In this document: piece after piece, positions 22,978 to 34,300 of the stretch | Numbering within the stretch: the stretch's first letter is position 1 | Layout: each line of letters begins with the position of its first letter | Source: Budorcas taxicolor | Lineage: Eukaryota; Chordata; Mammalia; Artiodactyla; Bovidae | Length of the DNA stretch: 64,000 nucleotides | Reading direction: 5' to 3' | NCBI RefSeq assembly: GCF_023091745.1 | Contig: NC_068920.1 | Coordinates: forward strand, 145,025,122-145,089,121 | The notes under the pieces: generated by a model | Database searches by the model: none | What the model was told of the DNA's origin: nothing | The model's input: only the letters and a program-made list of their open reading frames with translations | Position numbers and translations under genes: made by a program

Positions 22978-23580
22978 AGGCATTGCCCTTCTGGGGTCTC
23001 TACTGCATGCCTCAGGTTCAGGGAGGTCTTTCCACTCAGTCTGGCCAAACTCTAATGTCATCAGCTCTGGTGTGGGCTCTGGGAAATATTCAGCTTACAC
23101 ATGCAGCATACTAGCAACAATAAGTCATAATAATGGAGACTTCTCCTTTTTCTGGAGGAGCTTTGATGTGCCAGGCAGTAACCTTTTATCTTCTGGATCC
23201 AGGAAGTTTCATATTGGCCTGAACATCCAGAGCAGGTGGGTCCAAAAATGGGGCTTGCAATAGTGACTACTTACTAAAGGATCAGAAAATATTTTGATAT
23301 CTTACAAAAAGGTGTACAAATGCTTGGCAGCTGAATATTAGCCATAAGTACTTTCCTCAGTGAGCAAACTACGAAGCAAGGTCAAGGCGTCATAGTGGAC
23401 ACAGACATCAAGCTGTGGTTATTTGGGGTGTAGGGTGCAGACAGTTGGCACTGGATAGGGAAGATTAGTGCTGACCTTGATACTTTGCCCATGCCATAAA
23501 ACCATGTATTTATATTCATCATTTCATACAAGCAATAAAAACTGGTAAAATAATTGAAAATGATTAAAGCAAAATATTTA
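22978..23580. other. No recognisable feature
   Basis: Unassigned DNA between the minisatellite and an antisense L1. Confidence 0.4.
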
Positions 23581-24112
23581 AATTTTATTTTTCATACAAC
23601 TTTTACAAGTTACACTCCACTTACAGTTATTATAAAATATTGACTCCATTCCCTTTTTAGAGACAGTCCATCCCTGTGAGCTATCTTACACCCAATAGTT
23701 TGTACCTTCTACTTCCTTACCCCTACATTGCCCCTCCCCACTCTCTCCCCACTGGTATCCACTAGTTTGTTCCCTAGATCTGGGAATCTGTTTCTTTTCT
23801 GTTATATTCACTAGTTTGTTGTACCTTTTAGAAATCCACATATTAATGACGTCATAAAGTATTTGTCTGTCTTTATCTAGCTTATTTCACTTAGCATAAT
23901 GCCCTCCAAGTCCTTCCATGTTGCTGCAAATGGCAAATTTCATTCTTTTTTATGGCTGAGTAATAGTCCATTGTATATATGCACCACAGCTCCTTTATCC
24001 AGTCATCTGTTCATAAGCACTTAGGGTGCTCCCATATCGTAACATCAATTGTAAATACAGCTGCTAGGAACTTTGGGGTTCATTCATCTTTTTGAATTAG
24101 TGTTTTTCAATA
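23581..24112 (-). mobile_element. L1 LINE, 3' region
   Basis: Antisense, colinear with the copy at 6330: 'ttcacttagcataatgccct', 'ccttccatgttgctgcaaat', 'atggctgagtaatagtccat', 'gttcattcatctttttgaat'. 5'-truncated. Confidence 0.82.
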
Positions 24113-24133
24113 AAATAAATTTAAAAACAAAAT

Positions 24134-24248
24134 TATTTTTGGCCGTGCCACACAGCATGTGTGATCTTAGTTCCCCAACCAGGAATTGGGGATCTCCTGC
24201 ATTCAAAGCAAGAAGCTGTAACCACTGGTTCACCAGGGAAATCCCAAC
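24134..24248 (-). mobile_element. CHR-type SINE
   Basis: Antisense copy: 'ttggccgtgccacacagcat', 'cttagttccccaaccaggaa', 'accactggttcaccaggga'. It directly follows the L1 with an A/T-rich junction. Confidence 0.85.
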
Positions 24249-24349
24249 AAAAGCAGTTTTTGATCAAGACAACCTTCCACTTTGTTGAAGGGATAGAGAT
24301 TGCACAGTGAAATGGAGCAGTATAATTTTTAGGAGAAGGATAATGTAGA

Positions 24350-24475
24350 AAAGATGGCTTCTGGTCTTGTGATTTAGTGGAAAGTCACTTACTCACTTCA
24401 TCAGTCAAACAGGAATACTAAGATTTAACAAATAGCTTTTGTAGTAAGAGTTAAAGAGATAACCTTGGAAATAAA
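24350..24475 (+). mobile_element. Possible MIR
   Basis: Weak sense similarity ('gtcacttactcacttcatca', 'caggaatactaag'). Could be chance. Confidence 0.3.
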
Positions 24476-25646
24476 ACTTCAACTACAAGATAGAAGTATT
24501 GGTCTGAATTTTTCTGTTAAAAATCCTCCCACTTGAAGATGAAAAAGCAGAAATGTAGGAGCATTTTCTAGGTTTATGAAGCTAGAAGCACACAAAGATT
24601 TAGTTTTGGAAACATGAGAACCATGTAAAATATATATCAGAAATGCAGACTAGGTTGCCCACACGTACCCAGCTCATCCCCACAGCTCAACTTTGCATCA
24701 GTAGTGGCAGAACTCTGAATCATAGGCTGGGAATTCCTCCTGAAAACACTGTTTCTCTCTTTCTAGTCTATTCTCTACCACATGGAGGAATGTGGCCTGT
24801 TTTTGAAATGTACCCCATCATGAAATAAACTACACAGTCAGAAAAATAATGCCATTCTAGGCAAATCTTGGTTTTCAGAAGATGAAGACAAATTAATGTG
24901 TCAGCAATTACTGACAGTAAATTGTCAGAAAATGTGACTTGTTCAATGAAGTTTGTAGTGATAAAAGCTGTAAAAATTCTGTTCAAGAGTTTGGCTACTA
25001 TTTATATACTTCAATGATTTTCAGTGGAAAAAGAAGCATCTGTGTCCATAAAATATATTTTTGCAGGGTACCCAGTCTAGAATACTGTCTTATCATTGTT
25101 ACAAGTCTGAAGCTAAGAAATTATTTTTACTTTCTTTCTTGACTGCTTCTTTAAACTAGCAACAATTTCTGAGTAAAGCAGGATGTTTTGAGCCTACCGA
25201 TTTCAAATCTGAGTTCATTTTGACCTGCTGTGCTTTTAAAAGTCAGCAGTCAATATGCCAGATGGCTTTGGCTAATCGTATATTGTTCCAAATACGCCTA
25301 TTGATGACTGACTCCCGGGGAATCTTGGAACATAGCAATTTGCTTTTCCTACCTGGGTTTAATCAGTGTATGAAAGATCAACCAAGAATAATACCTGAAT
25401 AAAAAATGTGTTCACATTGCATACTACCCATGCAAGCCAGATCCAAAGCAGGTATCCTTTGATCTGGATACTAAGTGGTAGTACCTAGAAACCTTGTCCC
25501 AGAAGGGAACAACAGCATATGCCTCTATAAGGGAGAGCAATACCAGAATAAATAGAATATTTGAAAGTTGAAACAGTCTTTTTGATGGAGGTTAAGAATT
25601 TTGAAAATGCAGCAATTTTAAAATTGTTCTCAATTTTTTGTGTGTG
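24476..25646. other. No recognisable feature
   Basis: About 1.2 kb of unassigned AT-rich DNA with no convincing exon. Confidence 0.45.
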
Positions 25647-25659
25647 AATTAGCTATGAT

Positions 25660-25907
25660 GTGTGTGTGCGTGTGTGTGTGTGCGTGTGTGCACTCAGTCA
25701 TTCAGTAGTGTCCAACTCTTTGCAGTCCCATGAACCTTAGCCCACCAGCCTCCTCTGTTCATGGAATTTTTCCAGGCAAGAATACTGAATGGGGTGCCAT
25801 TTCCTACTCCAGGGGATTTTCCCAACCCAGGGATCAAACTCATGTCTCTTATGTCTCCTGCATTGGCAGGTAGATTCTTTACCACTAGTGCCACCTGGGA
25901 AGCCCAA
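25660..25907 (-). mobile_element. Bov-tA SINE with TG tail and target duplication
   Basis: Full-length antisense copy. The (TG)n at 25660-25690 is its CA-rich 3' tail seen in antisense. The 10-mer TAGCTATGAT lies at both ends (25650-25659 and 25908-25917). Confidence 0.96.
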
Positions 25908-26039
25908 TAGCTATGATATAAACATAAATGATTGATCTTTTATCCAGTATATAACAACATTAGTAGTGGAAAAAAAATTAAAATACGAACAAAAACTGTA
26001 TGATAAGCTTCATTAGCTATTTAAATTGATATAAGAGCA

Positions 26040-26135
26040 ATTTTTTATTTATTTTATTCAAGTATAGTTGATTTAAATTGTGTTCATTTCTGCTGTATAG
26101 CAAAATGATTCAGTTATACATACAAATTTTTTTAT
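26040..26135 (-). mobile_element. L1 3' end stub
   Basis: Only the antisense 3' end is present: 'attcaagtatagttgattta', 'tgattcagttatacatac'. Severely 5'-truncated. Confidence 0.75.
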
Positions 26136-26517
26136 AAGGAATAAAAAAATTGTTGACATAATTTGAACTTGTAGAGTGTTACCTAGGAAAATTGAATTTA
26201 ATAGTAATAATAGCCTTCATATAAAAACATGCACATAGTAAAAGTTGCAATCTGTAATAATATTCTCTAGAGGTCTAAACTATCAGTAAAGTCATGTTTA
26301 GTATAAAAGGTACATGTAAAATAATGAATTGATGGAACAAAATGCCATGAAAATAAAAATAGTATTGGAACATAGTGTGAGTGATCTAGAAAGGATGCTG
26401 ACCAAGAATAAAAATAATTAATGGAATTTGTTGTAAAAAAAAAAAAAATACCATTTTAACCAAAATTCAAAAATGTTTGACTATTCGGTGCATAGTAGAA
26501 GCAATGCCATGTGTGTT
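26136..26517. other. No recognisable feature
   Basis: AT-rich, with a poly(A) run of 14 at 26436-26449. Confidence 0.4.
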
Positions 26518-26719
26518 TTAGCTGCTAAGTCATGTATGACTCTTTTGTGACCCCCTGGACTGTAGCCTGCCAGGCTCCTCTTTCCATGGGATTTCCCAAG
26601 CAAGAATACTGGAGTGGGTTGCCATTTCCTTCTCCAGGGGATCTTCCTGACCCAGGGATCAAATCTGAGTCTTCTTTGTTGCAAGCAGATTCCTTACCAC
26701 TGAGCAACCAGGGAAGCCC
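26518..26719 (-). mobile_element. Bov-tA SINE
   Basis: Antisense, near full length, head ending AACCAGGGAAGCCC. No clear target duplication. Confidence 0.93.
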
Positions 26720-27045
26720 ACAGATAGTATTAGCTTTAGTTAATATGCTTGTTTTGAAACATGTTAGACAGTCCAATCCCTACATCACAGTAGCAGGGTC
26801 AGGAAAGCAGTAGAAAGGCATTCAGTCCCCATTTCTGAGATTTCCTCCAATGCAACATTATCCCCATCACTAAGCAAACTTGCTCTCCTCTCAGAGTACC
26901 CTCCTTTGTATACAACATTTTCTGGCTGAAATATCATTGCCATTATGAATTCCTCCCACCCCCTCTGTCCTCAGTTCAACTTGTCACCACGGTCAGATGA
27001 TTCCATAGCTAAGCATTATTCCAATAAGTACTCTTGTCTCTCTCT
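26720..27045. other. No recognisable feature
   Basis: Unassigned, pyrimidine-rich toward the BovB. Confidence 0.4.
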
Positions 27046-27056
27046 TTGGCATAATT

Positions 27057-28014
27057 CAGTCAGTTCAGTTCAGTCACTCAGTCATGATCGACTCTTTGCA
27101 ACCCACCCCCCCGCCATGAATCGCAGCATGCCAGGCCTCCCTGTCTATCACCAACACCCGGAGTTCACCCAAACTCATGTCCATCGAGTCAGTGATGCCA
27201 TCCAGCCATCTCATCCTGTCATCCTTTTCTCCTCCTGCCCCCAGCATCAGGGTCTTTTCCAATGAGTCAACTCTTCGCATGAGGTGGCCAAAGTTTTGGA
27301 GTTTCAGCTTCAGCATCAGTCCTTCCAATGAATAATCAGGACTGATCTCCTTTAGGATGGACTGGTTGGATCTACTTGCAGTCCAAGGGACTCTCAAGAG
27401 TCTTCTCCAACACCACAGTTCAAAACCATCAATTCTTTGGCACTCAGCTTTCTTCACAGTCCAACTTTCACATCCATACATGACCACTGGAAAAACCATA
27501 GCCTTGACTAAGACGGACCTTTGTTGGCAAAGTAATGTCTCTGCTTTTTAATATGCTATCTAGATTGGTCATAACTTTTCTTCCAAGGAGTAAGCATCTT
27601 TGAATTTCATGGCTGCAACCACCATCTGCAGTGATTTTGGAGTCCAAAAAAATAAAGTCTGACACTATTTCCACTGTTTCCCCATGTATGTCCCATGCAG
27701 TGATGGGACCAGATGCCATGATCTTCGTTTTCTGAATGTTGAGCTTTAAGCCAACCTATTCACTCTCCTCTTTCACTTTCATCAAGAGGCTTTTTAGCTC
27801 CTCTTCACTTTCTGCCATAAGGGTGGTGTCATCTGCATATCTGAGGTTATTGGTATTTCTCCCGGCAATCTTGATTCCAGCTCGTGATTCTTCCAGCCCA
27901 GCATTTCTCAGGATGTACTCTGCATGTAAGTTAAATAAGCAGGGTGACAATATACAGCCTTGATGTACTCCTTTTCCTATTTGGAACCAGTCTGTTGTTT
28001 CATGTCCAGTTCTG
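27057..28014 (-). mobile_element. BovB LINE with RT motif C and target duplication
   Basis: About 960 bp antisense from the GTTCAGTTCAG end to just upstream of motif B. YADD is encoded at 27828-27839. The frame has a TAG near 27756-27758 (a Lys codon in EKVGLK), a one-base insertion near 27508, and a C-rich expansion at 27102-27113. Flanks TTGGCATAATT (27046-27056) and TTGGCATGATT (28015-28025) match at 10 of 11 positions. Confidence 0.96.
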
Positions 28015-28135
28015 TTGGCATGATTATTACTTTTTAAAACACAAATCTCACCATGTCGTCATTCTACTCAAAACTATTTGGGTTTTGCATTCTGTTTTAA
28101 TAATTTCACTGGTATTAGACTATAATCCTCCCACC

Positions 28136-28139
<4 letters not shown>

Positions 28140-28174
<35 letters not shown>
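28140..28174. repeat. (AT)17 microsatellite
   Basis: Pure AT dinucleotide run of 35 bp, 125 bp beyond the BovB. Expected to vary in length between animals. Confidence 0.95.
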
Positions 28175-28179
<5 letters not shown>

Positions 28180-30059
28180 CAGCTTTGATGGAACAGTGCC
28201 AGACTCTGATCCCTTAGAGAATAAAAATGCCTGAGTGGCACCCCCCACCTTCCTCCGGGTCTCTTCTCAGGGACAATTTCCTCACTTGGCATGGAGGAAG
28301 CAATCAAATAAGTGCCAGGATCTTGGTGAGCTTAGGAATCAGAGATCAGAGTTCAAAGCCGCTAAAATACCTGGAATGAAATTGCTGTGTAGGGCACCAG
28401 AAAGGGGACTGTTGGATCATTGGAATCTAGTGGAAGAGGAATGACGTTCACCAACTGCTGATACGGATAAGTGCACAAATCACCCTGCTTTTTTAGCCAA
28501 GGGATTTCTCTTAGACATTTACTGAGCCTCCATCCTATTGTTGGCAATGACCTTGGCACAGGGTTCAAGGATGTATAACCTTGTGTGGAATCTGTATGTC
28601 TATATTCCTCATGTTTTAAAAGTAAAACATCTTCATCCCCTGGAGTGTTAATTATTGTCAACTGTTGGGCACAGGAAACCATGAACATTTGCAGTCTTTG
28701 CAGTACTGTAGCGTGAGTAATATCTTTCCATTATATAATCAGGAAACCAAGGCTCCAAGTCATTTACCTCTGGTCATCTAGACTGGAATCTAATTGCCAG
28801 TTTCACTGACTCCAAAGGCAATGCTCCTTTTACTAAATCATTTTTGAAAATAGAGACTGGCTTATTTTGAAGGCATGATAAAATATTAAGGAAATCTTTT
28901 GGAAGATAATCTTAGGCATGTTTATTTCTAAGCCCTGGAAGAAATCAGGAGCAGTGGGAGTAGAAAGATACAGCCAAGCCTTCATCTACATTTCTCTGGT
29001 TCTTTAGAAACTGGGCTTTTTCAAACTAAATGCCAGCATGTAGCTTATTGTCCATTTTTTCTGCTTTGTCTGTGTTTTGTTTTTTTTTTTCTTTCCTTAA
29101 AACTGAAATGGTGTGGAAAGATGCCTGCTGTGTTCTAGTGTAAAGCAGCAAAACACAGCTGTTGTTCAGCTTTCATATGTACATATAATATTTAATTCTG
29201 TGGTGTTCATAAGTAGCATTTATTTGTTTTCAAATAAGTCCAAGTTCAGCAGTGTGTACCTGACATGCATGTCTTGAACTGAGTTATTAAATTCATATTT
29301 GAGAATAAATTTGCTTTTTTCTTTGCCTTCATCTCTGTACTGCCTGCCCAGACTTTGGCATATAATCTTTAGTCTTTATCTAAAGAAGCCAAATGTATTT
29401 GAAGAATGCACAAACAAGGATACTTATCCACTCTTTCCTCCTCTTCCTGCCCTGGAAACCTAAAGGACCACAACACCTGCGGATCCTGCCTCAGCATTCT
29501 CTTCTGGTTTCTTCCACACCCACTTCTGAAATCCAGATGTCAGGGGTTTGGGATCTGGAGTTCTGAAAGCCAGAGACAGTCTAGTCTGCATATTAGGCCA
29601 TCTTCCCCCTCATCCTCGTATCACTGACACAAATTTCATCTTCTCCTTTCCACCCTAGAAATATTCCAGTGTTTCTTCTCCTCTCATGCCAGGTCCAAGT
29701 TCCCCAGTTTGGTATTCCAGGCTATGTTCTCTGAATCCTCCACTTCTTCCCACTTCCCCAGATCTCAGCTCATAGCCAATGACCCCTAGAAACAAACTTG
29801 ACCTCGAACAAATACTTAATACTGCCGAGCTCAATTCCCATCTCACAGAGTGAGGAGGCTAAATATGGCGACCTGACATTCTTGGTGAATCATTGTGACC
29901 CCTGTTAGGTTAGTTCCACAGTTGAGCTAAGCTAAAATATAGATACAATTGATAAAATAAAGATACAGTTCACAAAACAAAGCTGTATTTTGCAATATAA
30001 GTAACTTGCTTACTATATTTAGCAATATAACATAATCAAAATATAGGCAGAGACCATGT
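28175..30059. other. Largely unassigned
   Basis: Apart from a MIR at about 28.73-28.86 kb and a T run at 29077-29088 I recognise nothing. Open frames are short and not supported by splice-like context. Confidence 0.45.
28725..28855 (-). mobile_element. MIR SINE (old)
   Basis: Antisense: 'aatcaggaaaccaaggctcc', then 'aagtcatttacctctggtca', then 'actgactccaaaggcaatgc'. Confidence 0.6.
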
Positions 30060-30300
30060 AAGGTGGGGCAGTGGAAAAGAATCCACCTGGCAGTGCAGGA
30101 GATGCAAAAAACATGGGTTTGATTCCTGAGTCAGGAAGATGCTCTGGAGGGGAAAATGAGGAGGGTTCTCATCAAGAGCAACCCTCTCCAGTAGTTTTGC
30201 CTGGAGAATCCCACAGACAGAGGAGCCTGGAGGGCTACAGTCCTTGGGGGTCACAAAGGGTCAGATACCACTGAGAGACTGAGCACCAGCACCAGTGCAA
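30060..30300 (+). mobile_element. Bov-tA SINE, diverged
   Basis: Sense copy: tRNA-like head (agtgcaggagatgc, GGTTTGATTCC), body, and tail 'ctgagagactgagcacc'. The body holds about 15-20 extra bases around 30155-30180 relative to other copies here. Confidence 0.88.
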
Positions 30301-30329
30301 TCAACTATAGGCAGTACTGACCCCTAACG

Positions 30330-30960
30330 GTAAATCTGAACAGACTACTTTGGATATTTTTACTGTCTTTTTCAAAAGTGAAAAAAATTTAATACACATA
30401 TAAGTAGAGGGAATAACATGGTAAACTCCATGTATTTGTCACCTCGCTTCCACAGTTAGCCCATGGCCAATCTTATTTTATCTAAATCCATCATGCACAT
30501 TCTTCTTTGATTATTTGAAAACAAATCCTAAGCATAATGTCCTCTTACTACATAAAATTCAGTATATACATATCTATCTGAGAGATGAAGTTTCTTCAGA
30601 ACATAACCAAAATCTTATCATCATACTTAAAAATATTTTCTTAATAATATTAATTATCCAGTCTTGCCCAACCTTCCTCTTTGCTGCTGCTAAGTCGCTT
30701 CAGTCATATCCAACTCTGTGTGACCCCATAGCACAGCAACCCACCAGGCTCCTCCATCCCTGGGATTCTCCAGGCAAGAACACTGGAGTGGGTTGCCAGT
30801 TCCTTCTCCAATGCATGAAAGTGAAAAGTGAAAGTGAAGTCGCTCAGTCATGTCCCACTCTTTGCGACCCCATGGACTGCAGCCTACCAGGCTCCTCCGT
30901 CCATGGGATTTTCCAGGCAAGAGTACTGGAGTGGGTTGCCATTGCCTTCCTCTTTGGATA
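30330..30960 (-). mobile_element. Probable L1M-type 3' region, split by Bov-A2
   Basis: Antisense-looking old LINE: 'catgtatttgtcacctcgct', 'agcccatggccaatctta', 'gaaaacaaatcctaagcata' and 'ttaattatccagtcttgcc'. The subfamily is uncertain. The Bov-A2 at 30684-30944 sits in its distal part. Confidence 0.45.
30684..30944 (-). mobile_element. Bov-A2 SINE dimer with target duplication
   Basis: Two monomers joined by the GCATGAAAGTGAAAAGTGAA linker (about 30813-30832). CCTTCCTCTTTG occurs at 30672-30683 and 30945-30956. Part of the right copy resembles the element's own CCTTCTCC end, so the exact junction is ambiguous by a few bases. Confidence 0.95.
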
Positions 30961-31418
30961 TTATGAGTAAGCACTGAATGGAAATCTGCTTTGACAATAA
31001 TGTGCAAGCCCCACTGAGCCTGGATCTACACACCAGGAAACTCAGTCAATTCATCAAATTACAAGCAAATGATCTAGAGTTACAGAAAAAATAGTATAAG
31101 TTCAGGGTTGAACTGTCAAAAGGTGTTCACGGTTGTGTTTGTGCTTTGGGTGAGTGTTTCAGGGGGTGAGAATGGGGCGAGATTTGGTTTGCTGCTTTCA
31201 AGAAAGAAAATAGTATTGGAAAGTACAGTCAAGAGCAATAAAAACAAATGATCCAAATTGAAATGAGATCATTTCAAGAGGCCCACTCTGTGCTAAAACT
31301 CTATGATTTTAATAGGAGTGGGGTTCACACAGGAAAGAAGCTAGTCCAAATTAGGGAAAAGAATGAATTAAAGAATGCTTTACAAAATGAGTTTTCATAT
31401 TGTCTGTCCAAAGGGCTG
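30957..31418. other. No recognisable feature
   Basis: Unassigned DNA between two Bov-A2 copies. Confidence 0.4.
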
Positions 31419-31430
31419 AATCAAGTCTAT

Positions 31431-31700
31431 GCTGCTGTTAAGTCGCTTCAGTCGTGTCCGACTCTGGGCAACCCCATAGACGGCAGCCCACCAGGCTCCC
31501 CCGTCGCTGGGATTCTCCAGGCAAGAACACTGGAGTGGGTTGCCATTTCCTTCTCCAATGCATGAAAGTGAAAAGTGAAAGTGAAGTCGCTCAGTCGTGT
31601 CCGACTCTTAGCGACCCCATGGACTGCAGCCTTCCAGGCTCCTCCATCCATGGGATTTGCCAGGCAAGAGTACTGGAGTGGGGTGCCATTGCCTTCTCCT
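31431..31700 (-). mobile_element. Bov-A2 SINE dimer, clean insertion
   Basis: Two monomers with the same linker at about 31560-31579. AATCAAGTCTAT is repeated exactly at 31419-31430 and 31701-31712, so both borders are defined to the base. Many CpGs remain, pointing to a recent insertion. Confidence 0.97.
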
Positions 31701-31778
31701 AATCAAGTCTATAGTAGTGTTCAATTTGACTCAATCATTTGATTCTTTCAATGATTCATATAAAATTACTTCACTGTG

Positions 31779-31905
31779 CCAGGAAATGGCAACCCACTCC
31801 AGCATTCTTGCTTGGGAAATCCCATGGACAGAAGGAGCCTGGTGGGCTACAGTCCATGGGGTCACAAGAGTCAGACACGACTTAGTGACAACAGCAAAAC
31901 AGCCA
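31779..31905 (+). mobile_element. Bov-tA SINE, 5'-truncated
   Basis: Sense body only ('aaatggcaacccactccagc' to 'agacacgacttagtgacaac'); the tRNA head is missing. It lies 79 bp from an antisense Bov-A2. Confidence 0.9.
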
Positions 31906-31929
31906 GTAGAAACACAGCAGTGAAGAAAA

Positions 31930-31975
31930 TCAACACAAATGCCTGCCCTTATGGAGCTTACATTCTTGTCTATAA
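31930..31975 (-). mobile_element. L2 3' end scrap
   Basis: Short antisense block 'cctgcccttatggagcttac' followed by 'attcttgtc', typical of the L2 3' end. Confidence 0.5.
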
Positions 31976-32589
31976 TTTGAATGCGTAAACTGGGCCGTGT
32001 ACCCCTTAGTGCTTTTATTTTCTTTTTAAAAACTCTAAAAAGAGCTCTAGGGAAGGTAAGCCCTGTCCTCCTCAGTGGGATCATAGGTGTCACCCTCTCT
32101 TTTTGTTTTTGACCGGGGACCAGATTCCAGCTAAAAGTAAACAGAGCAAACGTGCACGCAGAGCCCTGAGCCCTGCAGGGCCTAGTCTGCCATGAGCGAA
32201 GTGTCAGCCCCCAAACAGGCAATGCTATTCTCACCAAAAGCGAACCTCAATGAACCTGAATTCCAATGACTACATGGAAGAACTGGGCTGCCAGTCTGCA
32301 AATTCTTTGTGTTTTTAGGGGGAACCATTTCTCCGCAAACTTCGTTGCCATTTCAGGAGTAATATTTTCTCTTGATGCTTTCAGAGGGTCATTGTGACTC
32401 TCCTCTTTCGAAGAACAATAGGTGGTGTTTGTGCTGTCTGCAGAACAGACAGATTCATGGTGCTCAGAATAAAATCTCCCTCCCCTACAGGGCTGTGAGC
32501 ACTCGGCCTTTGAATATTCTCTAGGACCCCCTTTTGCTGTTCTCTGCTTTGCTATTAAGACTTCAGCTTCATGGGTCTCCCTTCAGTCC
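31976..32589. other. Unassigned, repeat-poor
   Basis: No named repeat. GC is slightly above the surroundings. No exon recognised. Confidence 0.4.
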
Positions 32590-32935
32590 TTGAAAAATGT
32601 AAGCATCTAAATGGTTCCTTACACTAGGGCCTTCATGCATGCTATTCCCACTGCCTGGGACACCATTCCTTCTCCCCCCAGTCATCATCACCCAACCCTG
32701 AAACTCTCAAATCCCAAGAGAACGTCTGAGACCTTTCCTCCAGCACCCTCATACAAGGTCAGGACCACCTTCGTTGTAACTCTGTGCTTGTCCTTGTAAT
32801 GCACACAATGCTTGTCTTTCCAAATAGGTCCTGAGCACAAGCAGGGCAGGAACCCCATTTTTTTCTGGCTGCATCTCCCCTGTGCCTGGCCAAAGCAAGT
32901 GGGCATAATGAATAATTTTGAATAAAATGATTTTC
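32590..32935 (+). mobile_element. L2 LINE 3' region (old)
   Basis: Sense L2 order: 'gctattcccactgcctggga', 'gagacctttcctccagcacc', a 'gggcaggaaccccattttt' block, 'tgtgcctggccaaagcaag' and a final 'gaataattttgaataaaat'. Confidence 0.65.
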
Positions 32936-33214
32936 CCCAAATAATGGATTATTTTGGTCCAGAAGGTAAATTCTGTTTTTGTTGGTGGGTAGCAAATGTT
33001 GGTGTGAAGCTTTGGAATGGCAGGTTTTCTTTCCCTCTAACTGTACCTATATGATGTACATTTGAGGGTATTTTTCAGTCACAAATATACATTCTATTAC
33101 ACTTAATTCAGGGATTCCTCCTCCTGCTCAATCTCCAGCTAGATGTGACACAGACTTTTCAGTAAGCTTTTCTGCCATTGAGGTTGCCTCTTCTTCTTCC
33201 ATAGTACTTCTACT

Positions 33215-33420
33215 TCACTGCCAAATCTTATCTGCTGCTCAAATCCATCTTCAGTGTCACCTCTTCTATGAAGCCCCTTGGTCCTATTCAACCATCTGAA
33301 CCCTGCCCCTGCTTTGGATGAAATCCCACGACATTTTCTTGAATGATGCCATCACACTTACCACACGTAATCACCTCCTAGGGAATTGCCTGACTTTTTT
33401 CCCTCACTCCATTAACTTGT
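33215..33420 (+). mobile_element. L2 LINE fragment (old)
   Basis: Sense block 'cagtgtcacctcttctatga' then 'agccccttggtcc' typical of L2 ORF2 3' sequence. 32936-33214 between the two L2 pieces is unassigned but may belong to the same element. Confidence 0.5.
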
Positions 33421-33474
33421 AAAGTTGCACCGTGACACTTGAGACTGAAAGCAATGGAGAGTTTGAAAGATGCA

Positions 33475-34112
33475 TGATGTTTTCTGTGAGTTCATTTATG
33501 TTTTGTTTCTTTTTTTTCATTTATTTCTTCAGTTCAGTTCAGTTCAGTCGCTCAGTCATGTCTGACTCTTTGCGACCCCATAAATCGCAGCACGCCAGCC
33601 CTCCCTGTGCATCACCAGCTCCCGGAGTTCACTCAGACTCACATCCATCAAGTCAGTGATGCCATCCAGCCATCTCACCCTCTGTCATCCCCTTCTCCTC
33701 CTGCCCCCAATCCCTCCCAGGATCAGAGTCTTTTCCAATGAGTCAACTCTTCTCATGAGGTGGCCGAAGCACTGGAGTTTCTTAGTTGCTACCTATAAAT
33801 GAGAACTTATATCATTTGTCTTTCCCTTTCTGACTTATTTCACTAAAATATTAATAATACCCTCTAGATACATTCATGTCGTTGCAAAAGGAAAGGGACA
33901 AAATGGGTGAAGGGATGATAAAGTACAAACTACTTGGCATGAAATTAAAAAGTTATAAGGATATAATGTACAGCACAGGAAATATTGTCAATATTTATAA
34001 TAACTTTGTATGGAGTGTAATCTATAAAAATATCAAATTGCTATGTTGCATACCTGAAACTAACATAACATTGTAAGTCAACTATGCTTCAATAATGAAA
34101 AAAGAAAAAGGC
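33475..34112 (+). mobile_element. L1 LINE with inverted 5' part, split by BovB
   Basis: The left part (33475-33530 and 33783-33893) is antisense L1 3' region ('gagaacttatatcatttgtc', 'acattcatgtcgttgcaaa'). The right part (33895-34112) is sense and lies just downstream in the L1 consensus: 'gggtgaagggatga', 'ggatataatgtacagcacag', 'acctgaaactaacataacat', then an A-rich tail. This is the arrangement produced by twin priming. The BovB at 33531-33782 landed later in the inverted part. Confidence 0.78.
33531..33782 (-). mobile_element. BovB LINE 3' fragment
   Basis: About 250 bp antisense, from the GTTCAGTTCAGTTCAG end to 'ggccgaagcactggagttt'. High similarity to consensus suggests a recent insertion. 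TTTCTT precedes and follows it, possibly a short target duplication. Confidence 0.94.
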
Positions 34113-34117
34113 ATTAC

Positions 34118-34300
34118 GCAATGAAATAGACAACAGCTTTGGAGTAAGAATGACTTAACTTTGAAACAGACTCTCCTTATGACCTTAAAAATGTTATGAG
34201 CCTGCACAGATCTAGAATTCCTTAACCATAAATTCTGACTATTATTACCTACCTCATGGAGTTGTAAAGGTTAAATGTAACCATGGTTATAACATACCAG
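34118..34300 (+). mobile_element. MIR SINE (old)
   Basis: Sense MIR: 'agctttggagtaagaatgac', 'ccttatgaccttaaaaatg', 'attattacctacctcatgga', 'gttgtaaaggttaaatgtaa'. It starts right after the L1 tail. Confidence 0.7.

Noticed and set aside
30515..30970. 151-codon open frame on the + strand
   Set aside because: Mostly the translation of an antisense Bov-A2 dimer.
31731..32237. 168-codon open frame on the - strand
   Set aside because: Its C-terminal third crosses a SINE in antisense and the rest is unassigned DNA with no domain-like composition.
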